A DNA stretch of 64,000 nt, from NCBI GenBank assembly GCA_009599575.1, contig VWND01000010.1, positions 826,501 to 890,500 on the forward strand. The letters run 5' to 3'. The DNA comes from Blumeriella jaapii. Lineage: Eukaryota > Ascomycota > Leotiomycetes > Helotiales > Drepanopezizaceae. Every line of letters starts with the position of its first letter. Position 1 is the first letter of the stretch. A model generated the notes under the pieces. That model did no database searches. It saw only the letters and a list, made by a program, of their open reading frames with translations, and had not been told where the DNA came from. This document shows positions 11,223 through 21,771 of the stretch, piece after piece. Made by a program: the position numbers and the translations under genes.

Positions 11223-12103
11223 ATGGCGTCAAAATCGACAGGAAGATCATTGCAGAGCATCCTGCGTCAATTAAGGCCCGTCTGCGAATGCGCTGGTCCC
11301 AGAATCCCCCGAACGCCTTCCATCCAACAATTCTCGACATCAACACGCACGAAAGAAGCGCAGTACGATACGGAGCCTGAACAACGGCCACGATGGTCAT
11401 ATACCCCCGAGAAGATGAAGGCCCCATTTCCATTACGGATCAACGATCCTCACGCAGAATGGGAGTGCAACAGCGATCCCAAACGATTAGACCGCTTCTA
11501 CATCAGGTTCCTGGGACGAGGGGGAGAGGACGTGCTCACGGAGGAGGCAAAATGGCTGGCCGTCACACACAAGAGTTTCGATCAGGGACGGAGAGGGTTC
11601 AATGACCGGTTGGCGTTCTTGGGTAAGCTTCGTGGCGCGACGGCGAGGCGATTGGGTGCTGACCCTTTCAGGTCGGCGGATAATCACTATGCAGTTGAAC
11701 ATTGCGTTGCTGCAATCTGAAGTTGCGACACAGACACAGTCCCTTCCCAGTCCCCTCGATAATAGGGTTCCATTTTCACATCCTGCATTGGAAGGGCTGC
11801 AGAATTTAACCGACGTAGCGATCAGCGACGTATTAAACAAAGACAGGCTGGGGCCGCTGGCAACTTCATTAGGGATGCGGGATGTTATTAGATGGGTGCC
11901 GAGAAAGGTAAGGATCGTGTACACTAGCAAAGCGCGAAGCTGACTTCAAGAAACAGACCGACAGGTTGGAGTCATCGGGAATTGACGTGGTGCTCACGAC
12001 CTCCTTGTATGCTGTAATTGGGGCCATAGCGTTGCAGAGAGGGGGACACCTCGCAACTCAGGTTGCAAGAGAACAGATTCTCAAGCCGTTAGGGATATCA
12101 TGA
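11223..12103 (+). CDS. MRPL15: Mitochondrial large-subunit ribosomal protein mL57 (Mrpl15), RNase III-like
   Basis: A component of the mitochondrial 54S ribosomal subunit built on an RNase III fold. The model is join(11223..11622,11672..11907,11957..12103), 260 aa. An N-terminal presequence rich in Arg and Ser runs to about residue 42. The signature that reads NERLEFLGD in active RNase III is here NDRLAFLGRR (127-136): the acidic catalytic residues are lost, as known for this ribosomal branch. The fold continues through LNIALLQSE to a C-terminal GAIALQRGGHLA segment. Both introns are 49 nt with GT-AG ends and the total is divisible by three. The start ATG at 11223 was preferred because an upstream frame from 11127 lacks presequence character. 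Confidence 0.88.
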
Positions 12104-15084
12104 ACGGATGACGCTGTACGTCAAAGGAAGAGTGTAGAAGACTGTACATTAGGGGGTGTATATTTGGTCCAGCCAAATGGACTCATGGACCTTCTGTCCT
12201 TTCTTTTGATCGCTCCCATGAATTTGGTTCAGAATTACTGCCCGGTCAAGGTCATCAGATTCTTCGTATCGAGTACCCTCTCTATAGCACCGACAATGCC
12301 CGTACGCAAGACAATTCACACACACATGAATCTCGGGCTACCGCTCTGCCCTCAACTTAGCGTACAACCATTGGTGATGAACTCCGACTTGGTTATCTCA
12401 CAGCATTCTGATAAACTCAAGCTTATTCTCAGGTCCCTTTCAAGTTCCCATTTATCATCTATGTAGCACGTACATGCATTACACACAAACCCAAATGCCG
12501 ACTCGCAAAGCCTCTCAAAAAGGAACCATCACAAATATCAACATCCACCCAAAGCGCCCAAATCGTATCCTCTCATCTGATTCGGCTCCTATCGACTCAT
12601 CTGACCCGGGACATCTGCTCTCATTTTCATTTCCATGCCTTCTATTTCACTGTTCCATGCGTAACAAGCTTCACCTATCTTTTCTAGATTTGTAGCCTTA
12701 CACGCTCAAAGATAACGCTTGCTGACGACGCCTTTCATCCGTTTATCTCGTTTCCTACCTACCTTCTCCCGCCTCATCCAAGCTCATCTAGCACCCCGCC
12801 TCTTTCCTCCATCCATCCATCCAATCAACCGCCCATTCAATTACCAGTAGCCACGCCCCAGAGAAGATCCAAGAATCGCATCGAACGAACAGAACAAAAC
12901 AGAACAGCACGAGTCTCCAACAAGCACCTACCAAGTGTAAATCCCTCCCATCTTCCCCACCTCCGAACTTCCACCCCCGTCGTTTCCCCTCGCAAGCTGA
13001 CCCTTCGATGTTCACTGAACATTGGCGTGGTCGCGGGGTGGGAGAAAACGCAAAGCAAAGCGAATCGAATCGAATCTAGATCACCGATGCCTAATCGCAA
13101 GATTTTGCAAAACACGCAATGTTAATAAGTCCGAAGTTAGCGAACAGCTGATCTAAACGCGAATCGAACTTTCCAGATTGAGGCGTGGGGGGGAGGGAGT
13201 TGAGTAAATATTGGCCGCACGGCGGCCCGGCCACCGCAGCCCCTGAAATAAGCGAGGCTCGGCTCACGACCCAGGCACCTTTTGTTGACATTGACATTCC
13301 CAATGCGCATTCTCCGTGCGGAGATCACGAACCACCGCACACACGCGTGCCGAAGAACGCTGGCAGAGATGCCGGATGCCAACGATGATGGTGTCCGAGA
13401 ACGAGGGAGCCGATGGAATCGCCAAGTTGGCAAGTTGCATACGTACCTATACGCATCAGCACCCTTGCAACAGACGAACGACAAGAGTGCAAGAGATCAT
13501 CAACCAGCCACGAGCCGACACTCCCGAGTCCAGCATGAAGACCGGCCGCAGACCACGCATCGAACCATTTCTCCTTCTCTCCAGAGCCAACACGCTTAGA
13601 TCCCTCCTCGCCTCCGCCGTCACTCGTCGAACACAGCCCACGGGGAGCAGAGCGGTGGGTGAACCCTCGCCAAAGCTTCAGGGCTGAGGCAGCGAGTGAC
13701 TCCGCGCCCTCGTACCGAGGAATCGCATACGCAACCACCGCGAGCGCTTTCGGCCCCGACCGAGCCGCCCATGATTTCATTCTGCCTCTTCCGTGCGTGG
13801 TTTTTCACCTCGCTTCAAGTGAAGGCTTGCAAAGCCTCCAGCGATGGCAGCCGCGGGAGCATGTCGCGCTGTCCTGCCGTAGATATGCAATGGGTACTTT
13901 TGACATCGGCACCCTTTCCCTCCAGCCACTCTCGATGCTCGAGGGCGCCAGGACCCAGCAGCCGACGGTCCGAGAGCAGGGGCCCATAAGGCGTCTCACC
14001 ATTCCGGTCGGGTTCATCGACGTCTCGGAAGCCAGCGCTGGAGAAGCCTCTCCGCCAGCTCGCTGGGCAAGTATGCGTCCGGTACATGGAGAGCGCCATG
14101 GTCTCCCACAGGTCTCTGCCCGAAAGAAGCGCAGAAGGCATCTCGACACTTCGTCGAGGCAACGCAGCCAAAACGTCAGATCAGAAGCATGGGCCTTGCA
14201 ACTCCAGATCAAAGAGTCGCAATTCAAGACTGGGCCGTGAAGTCAGGCCGGGCTCTAGGAGTCCATCTGGTCTGTGGATCGAGTCCTGCCTGTGTGAATG
14301 AATCAGCGAGACTCGTCCTCCTCGACGTCGGCCCAGAAAACGACAAGCAGGAATGCTGGTTCCGTGTGCCACACACCCACTCACCCACCGAGAGTGCCAT
14401 CGCCATCTAACAGCAGTTGAATGGAGATGGCGTGCCGAGCGACACAGGCGTAATGGAAAGGCGTGTGTGTCGTCTTCGGATTTGCACGTTCCGACATCGG
14501 CTCCGGCAGCAAGCAGCAGTGGTAGCCTCCGGGCCATCAGAAGGCGAAGTGAAGAGGTGTTTGGCCATTCGGAAAAGACCGATTGACTGGAAATGGAGAA
14601 TGGAGAATGGAGAATGGTTTTAGCATGGTCAAGCATACATAAAGCAAATGTCACAAATACGTACGCGGATACAACGTGACATGACATGATATCCATTCAT
14701 CAATCCCCCAACCTCTCTTCCTTCCTCCCTCCAAGCAACCACAATCCAAAGACAGCGCCACACTTGAAGGCCAAAAGCTACTTTACATTTAGGTACTTTA
14801 AACGCCACAACGGCCAGAAAGCATAAGACAAACCACAGACCACAACATACCACAAAGTAGCATACTTACTTTGTTGGCTAGCATAGAGTACTTTAACCAG
14901 TAACCATAGACACATACACTCATCTCAAACCAATAGCAAGACAAAGTCGATCCCTCAGCCTAGACTCCAACAAGCGACTCAAACACAACACAACGCCACA
15001 CATTTTATCCACTCACACATACACACCAGGCATCCGGCCAGAACCTGACATCACAGCAAGAAACGAAGAACAAGTAGACACAGC
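12104..15084. other. Long gene-free stretch, mL57 to KEN-box gene
   Basis: Nearly 3 kb without a recognisable gene, large for this contig. Several 100-190 codon frames overlap on both strands at 13.1-14.7 kb, but most lack an ATG, show no motifs and have shuffled-looking Arg/Ser/Pro-rich composition. The middle is G+C-richer than other intergenic DNA here. A non-coding transcript or unrecognised exons cannot be excluded. Confidence 0.4.
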
Positions 15085-16446
15085 CTACTCCTCATCCCCC
15101 TTCGCACTGCCACTCTCCCACACCGTCCATCCGGCCTCGGCGCTTTCAATCGGCTCCAACAGCTTGGCCGCAGGCGCCGCCGCACCCTCAGCGCTTCTCG
15201 CCATCAGAACATCGATATCGACCTCGACGCCTTTGCCCTTGCCGATGATGTCGGCGGCGAAGTCCAACGTCGATGCCACGCCGAGACTCGCTTCGCCTGC
15301 GTCGAGCGCGTCCTCGTGCGGAGGTGTAATGAGCGCGCTCGCGTCCGCCTCGTCCGCGACGAGGACGACGCCTTCCGACCCATCGCAGCAGTCCGCGGCG
15401 TAGAAGTCCGCGGCGACGAGGTCCCCCAATGGGCAGCGATCGACCTCGATCGCGCTCTCGTGCTCTGGGCGTCCCCGTCGGAGTTTCGCCTTAATCTTGC
15501 TCCCCGCCAGCTCCGCGCCGAGGACCGTCGAGGCAGCCGCGGACGACCTCTGGCTGACATCCCCGCCGTCCTCGGGCGGCACGTTCTCCTTGCCCCGGAG
15601 GTCCCGCTCGCGCGCGGCGCTCTCCTCGTCGCTGCTAATGTCGAGCGTGCACGCGCCGTGCTCCATCAGGTTCGTGGCCAGCTCCTCTTCCGTGTCCTCG
15701 TAGATCTCAAAGTGCCAGCTCGCCTTGGCCGGCTCGCGGTACAGCTCGGGGATCGGCAGGCCGCGCTCGGCGGCAGCTTCGGGTTTCGGGCGCGCCGTGT
15801 AGCTGGGGATGGTGCCGGAAAGGGCGGCGTCGATCGAGAAGCCGAGGCTAGCGGTGGGCGGCGTCGCGGACGAGGCGAACTTGGGCGGGTCGATGCGGGT
15901 GAAGGGAGAGCCGCCGCCGCTCGTCTTGCGACGGTTGAGGATCCCGATGCGCTTTCGCGTCGGGATGCGGCCGGCGGGCGCACTGAGCGGCGCCTTCGCT
16001 ACGCTGCCGGCATCGAGTCGTCTCGGTGCCGCGGGCGACCTGGCATTCAAGATCACTCGTGGCGATGCTTTGGCGGTGGGCGATGTCGTGAGGAAATAAT
16101 TGATGGGCTTCTTCCCGAAGGCATCCTTCGCGCTCGCCGATCCATCCAGCCCCTTGCTCCGCTTGGGGGACAGGAAGGCAGCCGGGTCGACATTCTCGCT
16201 GTCCTCGTCGCCAAGGTCGGCGTCGAAGCAGGCGGCCTTGCGTTTCGCGTTGACCGGGGAGGACGCGATGGCTGCACCACATGCGGTCAGCGGTGAAATG
16301 GGAGGCGATCGTCGAGCGGAAGGGAGACAGGTGTCGCAAGTGTGTGTCTTACCATTCTGGCGGTTCTTGCGAGACGTGAGATTCTGCAGGCGGGAGGAGT
16401 TGAGAGGGGCGAAGGGCTGCCTCGAGCCCGCCAACTGGGCTGACAT
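15085..16446 (-). CDS. Disordered nuclear-type protein with KEN box
   Basis: A conserved-looking protein of unknown function. The model is complement(join(15085..16271,16353..16446)), 426 aa; retaining the 81-nt intron (16272-16352) gives 453 aa because it is in frame and has no stop. The start is ATG 16446; the codon at 16506 is TTG. The chain is mostly disordered and Pro/Ser/Arg/Ala-rich. An ordered patch near the middle reads SWHFEIYEDTEEEL, followed by CTLDISSDEES. A GKENVPPE motif fits the KEN box used by APC/C substrates, and SPKRSKG and TRKRIGILNRRKT look like CDK or nuclear-import sites. These suggest a cell-cycle regulated nuclear protein, but that is inference from short motifs. Family name not established. 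Confidence 0.7.
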   Translation of the reverse strand: MSAQLAGSRQPFAPLNSSRLQNLTSRKNRQNGKTHTCDTCLPSARRSPPISPLTACGAAIASSPVNAKRKAACFDADLGDEDSENVDPAAFLSPKRSKGLDGSASAKDAFGKKPINYFLTTSPTAKASPRVILNARSPAAPRRLDAGSVAKAPLSAPAGRIPTRKRIGILNRRKTSGGGSPFTRIDPPKFASSATPPTASLGFSIDAALSGTIPSYTARPKPEAAAERGLPIPELYREPAKASWHFEIYEDTEEELATNLMEHGACTLDISSDEESAARERDLRGKENVPPEDGGDVSQRSSAAASTVLGAELAGSKIKAKLRRGRPEHESAIEVDRCPLGDLVAADFYAADCCDGSEGVVLVADEADASALITPPHEDALDAGEASLGVASTLDFAADIIGKGKGVEVDIDVLMARSAEGAAAPAAKLLEPIESAEAGWTVWESGSAKGDEE

Positions 16447-16568
16447 GGTGGAGGGTGAGGGGGCCGTGGATGGAGGGAGGGGATGGGATGGGTTCTGGAA
16501 GATCAATTGAATGATGCTGTGAAGGAGTATAATATAAAGAGTATGGTAGCAGGAGTGTGGTTGTTGAT

Positions 16569-16612
16569 GTAGTGGTGGTGGTGGTGGTGGTCGTTGTGGT
16601 TGTTGTTGTTGT
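16569..16612. repeat. (GTG)n/(GTT)n triplet repeat
   Basis: Runs of GTG units are followed by GTT units, in the presumed 5' leader of the KEN-box gene on the minus strand (where it reads as CAC/AAC). Confidence 0.85.
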
Positions 16613-16970
16613 ATCGTGTGTTGAAGTGTTCAAGTGTTGGGTCGACTCTCGACAGGAAACCGGCTGGACATATATCGCCCGCCAAGCCTTCACGTCCCTC
16701 GCTTCGGTCCAATCAGCGTCTCTCCTCCCGCGTTTCCCGTGCACGCGATTTTCTTCGCGATTTTCTCTGGTTCCATTGGCAGACACGTCCACGATCCATC
16801 ATCCCAGCGCGCCTGGACGACGCAGGGGCAGCGCGACACAGGCGACGCGGTGACGCGAGTTGGTTGGCTGGATGTATGATCTATACCTTGTTCGGCTTTG
16901 ACTTCTGGCTCACATCTCACTTGACAGTTGAAGGTGAATGGGGCGCAGGAGGGAGGAGGGAACAGGGAGT

Positions 16971-17065
16971 AAGAGAAAAGAGTAAGAGAAAAGAGCAAGA
17001 GAAAAGAGAAAGAGAAAAGAGCAAGAGAAAAGAGCAGGACAAAAGAGTAAGACAAAGAGAAACGA
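16971..17065. repeat. 13-bp purine tandem array
   Basis: A 13-bp unit of the form NAAGAGAAAAGAG is repeated about seven times with small changes. All-purine strand asymmetry continues to about 17145, followed by a pyrimidine-rich tract at 17165-17265. Confidence 0.8.
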
Positions 17066-17629
17066 GTAAAAGAACAGAGAAATGAGCAAGAGAACAGAGG
17101 AAAGAGAAACGAGAAAGGACGCCAAAAGAGAGCAGAGGAGAGAAAACCACACTCAGCCATCAAAGACATCTCCTCTCTTCTCTTTTCCTCTCCTCTCTTT
17201 TCCTCTCCTCTCCTCTCCTCCCTTGCTTCTCTCCCACCCCCTCTCCTCCCCCTCCCTATCTCTCTAACGCCTAGCCGCCCTCAAAGGCCACACTCCGCCG
17301 CCCCCCTATCCCAACCGTACCGTCGTACAGACACTCGGCGACCGTGTGACGACCACCCGGAGAAGGACTGGAGCGGACTGGAGTGGAGCGGAGTGGAGTG
17401 GGGGACGCTTCGTCGTGCAGAACGCAATATAAATTGTGGCCAGGAAGAAGGCACAGAAGAAGAAGAAGAAGAAAAAGAGGTCCACATGGCTGGCTGCATA
17501 CCTATAGCCATCTTATCTGTCTGACCCTCCCATGTCCCGAGCTCGCACTCTCGTCAGCCAGCCAGTGAGTGGCGAGGCTCGTTGATCGATTGAAACGCGA
17601 CATGGTAAGGTACATACGGTAAGTATGTA

Positions 17630-17680
17630 TGTACACACAGTACAGTATGTATGTGTGTGTGTGTACAGTACACATGTACA
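17630..17680. repeat. TACTGTAC-type cluster with GT repeat
   Basis: Words such as CAGTACAGTATG and TGTACAGTACA flank a short (GT)n run. Confidence 0.6.
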
Positions 17681-17963
17681 TTGCACCTACACAGCCAACG
17701 GAAATTGTAGCCAGCATCACACGGTACATTTCTCTCCTCTCATATTGCTACGGGCAGAGCTAAGTACGTATCCTCCCATCCCCAACGAACCATCTGAAGG
17801 TAAAGACAGGACGCAGACAGAGCCTGCAACGGAGCCAACACGCAACGCAAACCAACGCATGAATCCAGCGAGCAATCTGTCCATGTACCCTTCATGTAGC
17901 CTCCATGTACCCTCCAGGTACCCTCCCCAGCCACCCGTCCTCACCCGCGGTACGTTCGCCTCC

Positions 17964-19580
17964 TCAATAAACCTCCCCCAAGCGCGGCGGTCCACCCACG
18001 AACCCGTCCTTCTCGTAGTACCGAAACACCAGCTCATACCCGTCGAACTCGTGCACGATCCGGTCCACTCGCTTGTACCCCGCGATCCGCTCCATCTTCG
18101 CGCTTCTCGCTGCCGCCGCCGCCGCCTTCGTCGCCCCCGCGCCCGTCTCAAGAGACTCGGCCTTGGCCTCGAAGAACGTGACGCTGAACCGCCCCGGCTT
18201 GAAGATGTCAACCACATGCTCCACAATCTCGGACGTTTCGCGGCCCGTCTGCCGACCTGGCACGTTGGTCTCGAAGGAGGCGTACGAACACTGCGCCTCG
18301 GGCGTGACGTGGACCGTGAAGTAGTGCGTTGCGGCGCCCGCTGGATGGGGCGCGGGAATGATCCCGTTGGCAGAGAATCCGCACGGCGTGTACACGTACG
18401 CGTCAACCCGCGCATCCGGGTATCTGGACGTGGGATACACGTCCGACAATCCGCAGGCCTCCGACACGACCGTTCCCAGAGCGTGGCCTTCGGTGCCCGG
18501 ATCGTCAGGGCACAGGACTTCGTGTTCGGGAGTGTGGATGCCATTCCCAGAAGACGTGTGAGAGAAGACGTCGAGGGTCTCGTCGGGGGAGCCGGCGGTG
18601 GTGCCGCTGAGCCGTGAGCTCGTCATGGCTCCGTTGAGGCCGCCGAGGCTGTTGGCGGCTTCTTTGCGCGCTTGCTGAGCTCGATCCGAGTACTTTCCTT
18701 CGGCGACCTCACGCGAGTGGTCGAGATAGAACTGCTTGGCGTTGTCCTGATCGAGGTCTGTCATGAGGATCTCGAGCGTCTCATCATCGCTGTCGAGGGA
18801 TCGTTGGCCGATGGCGTACGCTGGGTTTCCGGGAATGTTCAAGATCTTGGTCTCGGTCGGAGATCTCTCGTGCTCGGGGGTGTGCGGCGGCGTGAGAGTC
18901 GTGTTGGGTGATGTCAGGTAGAGATACCAATGATCGCCGTTCATCTTGCCCACCATGTATGCACTACCACCAGCAAACATATCGTCCAGGAACTTGACTT
19001 CATGCTTCCAGCTGCGGTGGGGTCCGTGTTGCTTGTCCGGGTACAGAAAGTTCTTGCGACTGTAGAAGACTCGGTACGGGGTAGCAGCCGTCTTGATATC
19101 ATGCACGGAGTCGGTATTGTTAAATGGAAATCCAGCTTCAACAGCAGCGATCTTCAACATGCGGCGAAGCCCAAGCAACAGAGTGGTGGTACCACAAGTC
19201 TTCAGAATGAGCTTGTGGGGAAAGACGAACATGCTCGACTCGGAAAGTAGGTAGGCGTCGATATGCTCAGATTCGATGATAGAGAGAACCTTGCAGTTGA
19301 CCAAATCGAGCATGCCCGTCCACGTGTCCGCGGGCACTGCCTTCAAGCCATTCTTCTTGGTTCCTGTAGGGAGAGCGTCGGCGGCTGGAGCGAACCAGAC
19401 CTCTAGCAACTTCTCGGGGCCTGCTAGGGTTAGCTTGATCTTGCATACCGACATGTGAACCTTACCTTCAAAAGCATTGCTACTATCAAGATCAACAGTA
19501 GCCTCGCGATTGATCGTAAGGTGTGGTGTACCTTCAGAAGGCGAAAATGTGTATTGGGATGGTATCTCAGGGTTGACCAT
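17964..19580 (-). CDS. SPE2: S-adenosylmethionine decarboxylase proenzyme
   Basis: A cytosolic enzyme that makes decarboxylated AdoMet, the aminopropyl donor for spermidine and spermine. The model is complement(join(17964..19420,19466..19580)), 523 aa. The self-cleavage site giving the pyruvoyl cofactor is visible as LSESSMF, with cleavage expected between Glu99 and Ser100. Downstream are the catalytic Cys in YTPCGFSANG and His in HYFTVHVTPEAQCSYASFETN. The intron at 19421-19465 is only 45 nt, in frame and open; removing it joins NAFEG to PEKLLEVWF, the expected sequence, and it has a GCTAAC branch-like site. ATG 19580 begins MVNPEIPSQ; the codon at 19595 is TTG. The ~2-kb upstream region holds several upstream ORFs. 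Confidence 0.93.
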   Translation of the reverse strand: MVNPEIPSQYTFSPSEGTPHLTINREATVDLDSSNAFEGKVHMSVCKIKLTLAGPEKLLEVWFAPAADALPTGTKKNGLKAVPADTWTGMLDLVNCKVLSIIESEHIDAYLLSESSMFVFPHKLILKTCGTTTLLLGLRRMLKIAAVEAGFPFNNTDSVHDIKTAATPYRVFYSRKNFLYPDKQHGPHRSWKHEVKFLDDMFAGGSAYMVGKMNGDHWYLYLTSPNTTLTPPHTPEHERSPTETKILNIPGNPAYAIGQRSLDSDDETLEILMTDLDQDNAKQFYLDHSREVAEGKYSDRAQQARKEAANSLGGLNGAMTSSRLSGTTAGSPDETLDVFSHTSSGNGIHTPEHEVLCPDDPGTEGHALGTVVSEACGLSDVYPTSRYPDARVDAYVYTPCGFSANGIIPAPHPAGAATHYFTVHVTPEAQCSYASFETNVPGRQTGRETSEIVEHVVDIFKPGRFSVTFFEAKAESLETGAGATKAAAAAARSAKMERIAGYKRVDRIVHEFDGYELVFRYYEKDGFVGGPPRLGEVY

Positions 19581-19908
19581 AATTACGACAGACAATGATT
19601 TGCTGGTCGACCGGGTGTCTCGTAGATGTTACAGAAGGAAATGGTTGAGCTCGTTGGCAAGTACCGTGAAGCACTATCTGCCACTCAGTGGAACCTTGTG
19701 GTGTCCGCCTGAGAAGAGATGGCCCACAGAACCGTGGGATAGTTGGTATGCTGGCGAAGCCAGCTAAATGTGAGGTATCAGAGAGTCGAGAGGAGGCGTT
19801 ATGGGGGGCGGGTGCACAAAGGGTCCTAGAAGTCCTTTGCCGATGGAATTGTGGCTCTAGTTGGTGCCTCGCTCTGATAGAGTCCGATACCGTAGAGGGA
19901 TATCGGGC

Positions 19909-20049
19909 CTAGCAAGTGAGTATTATCTGCAGGTTTGAAGAGGTTTGTATCTGTGACGAGGGGGGCGTGGCTGGTATTATCTGGGCCTGGAGCTCGAGAT
20001 CAGCGTCAATTTTTACATGGTCAGAGGTAGAGCTGCAGGGCAAGTTCAT
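19909..20049 (-). promoter_or_regulatory. Second candidate uORF (46 codons) overlapping an AUG-stop element
   Basis: An ATG at 20049 opens a 46-codon frame ending at 19909. Inside it, in another frame, is a minimal ATG-TAA pair at 20013-20018. If transcribed and not spliced out, both would precede the decarboxylase start. Confidence 0.3.
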
Positions 20050-20064
20050 CGGGGTGCAAGCGAC

Positions 20065-20112
20065 TCACTTCGCAGGCTTGGATAGGAATCTAAGCAGGTC
20101 TCTGTTGCTCAT
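20065..20112 (-). promoter_or_regulatory. Candidate 15-codon uORF of the SAM decarboxylase
   Basis: An ATG-to-TGA frame of 15 codons (MSNRDLLRFLSKPAK) lies 485 nt upstream of the main ATG. Its last codons overlap a good splice-donor sequence (AAGTGAGT), so a leader intron may begin here. Mammalian and plant SAM decarboxylase mRNAs are controlled by polyamine-sensing uORFs; whether this one acts that way is inference, and its presence in the mRNA is not shown. Confidence 0.4.
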
Positions 20113-21771
20113 AGAGTAAGTCGTCGGTGGAGTTTGGAAAAGAGTCGTGGTCGCAGATCAGCGTGCAAAACACTGAGCTGTGACTGACAGTTGAAAACGG
20201 GAGCTTCACTTTTATGCGGGATGATTCATTGAAGAAAGATTCATCGAGAGGATTGCAGGATTTCGGGCTTCGGGATTCGCGGCGCTCGAGTATGGGAGTG
20301 GTAATGGGTGACAAAGGTGGTGGTGAGTGCAGCGTGTGGCGGTATCGTTGCTCGGAGGGGTCGAGAAAAGGTTTTGAGGTTTCTATGTTTACACAGACCT
20401 TGGCGCATGGACCTTCCCGTCACGGGCTGGCTAGCGACGATCTTTACCTAAGTGCATTGAACGGTGCCCAAACCAACGTGCAAACTCTCCATTACCTACA
20501 GTTCCTGAATTGGCCGGAGAAAGAAGCTCGAGGAACAGAGTGGCAGCGGTGATTATGATTTAGTCAGGAGAGAAAGGGGTTATTGGTGTGCATGATTTTC
20601 CCCCATGCATAAACCGCAGCTAAGCGAAAGGCGAAGCAGAATGCGAGCGGTAAGTAAACAAAGTTTGGATCTCCTGACTCGTCTCAAAGTCGACGGATTC
20701 GCTTCGTTTCGGGGCTGGCGATTACACTGTGTAGTTTCATGCGGACCTTCGAAGGTTTAAAGAGCTGTCAAGGTAGCATAGCATCCCTGAGACATAGCAA
20801 ACAGTCTTTGGTGTGGCGAAGGAGACCGAGAGGCTCCTTGTATTCCTACGACATCTCGTACAAGAAGGTTCTGTTCTGCAATGCCTGAAACAGGAGCATG
20901 CGAAAATTACTTGGTAGAAACTAAAATCCATCTCCTACGGCAAGCTGGAGCTTGGTAGTCCGCCGACAGTTGTGCAAGCCATCCTGCCGAGGTGTACAGC
21001 CACATCTCAAGACATCACATTGACCGAACTTCCTACCCATGTTGCGATATCAAGATCCAGCTAATTGTCGGTAATGAGGTCGAGGACGCTAGTTGCATGG
21101 TGTCCCAGGTGGGGGTTTATCTTTTAATGTTTGTCTTGCTCATCACGGATGAAGCAAACCAGGGCTAACGATTCACTACCTTTAGTGAAATTTTTTCCTT
21201 CCAAAATCCCATTCATCAAGAGCGCAGTTGAGCGATAGCACACCACTTCCATAGTAGAATACTCCCTGCGCCTTTCAGATCTCTTCATCGAATACTCTGG
21301 ACGACCAATTCTCTTCTAAAAATATACATCTCGCAATTGCCAACAGCGATTAATCTTACTACCAATTTCCACTCCGGCAGTGTAAGAGGACGTTGCAATC
21401 AGACGAAGGAGAGGGAGAATGATCGTTCACGCACTTCTCGTCTTGGACGTAGAAGACCTCGAGCAAAAGAAAAGCAGAGAGAAGAACACAGAAATTCAAA
21501 TCGCTCAAAGCCAAAACTACGGGCACGACAGATGACGTCAAAGACTGAGGAGATAGCCAGCGAGTCGCATCGAAGCACCTTATCCCAACCTTATCCCAAA
21601 TGTACAATGTTCGCCAGCAAAATTCAAGGAGGCAAGCTCTCGTTTACACACACAAGGTAAACAGAGAAGAGAGTACACTGCAAAACCCCGCGTCTCTTCG
21701 GGTATCCCCAAAACTCCAAAACCTTTCGGAAACGCAAAATACAAGTCTTGGTATCATCTCAGTTTTCTCAC

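Larger units (their letters stand above)
16447..17963. other. Intergenic region rich in simple repeats
   Basis: Holds the leader of the KEN-box gene, GTG/GTT triplet repeats (16569-16612), a 13-bp purine tandem array (16971-17065), CT-rich sequence (17165-17265) and a TACTGTAC/GT-repeat cluster (17630-17680). No gene is supported. Confidence 0.5.
19581..21771. other. Leader/promoter of SAM decarboxylase and spacer to UGO1
   Basis: Contains upstream ORFs of the decarboxylase on the minus strand (19909-20112). From about 20120 to 21771 no gene is supported; a plus-strand frame at 21337-21660 begins with TTG, is Arg/Lys/Glu-rich and is not convincing. Confidence 0.45.

Noticed and set aside
13659..14240. 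193-codon plus-strand frame
   Set aside because: Starts with GTG, overlaps long frames in other phases on both strands and has no recognisable domain.
15316..16296. 326-codon plus-strand frame opposite the KEN-box gene
   Set aside because: It is the antisense shadow of a G+C-rich coding region; the minus-strand frame has the ATG, splice signals and motifs.
16690..17169. Minus-strand frames rich in Phe/Leu/Ser suggesting membrane helices
   Set aside because: They read the 13-bp purine array from the other strand; three frames give the same kind of sequence.
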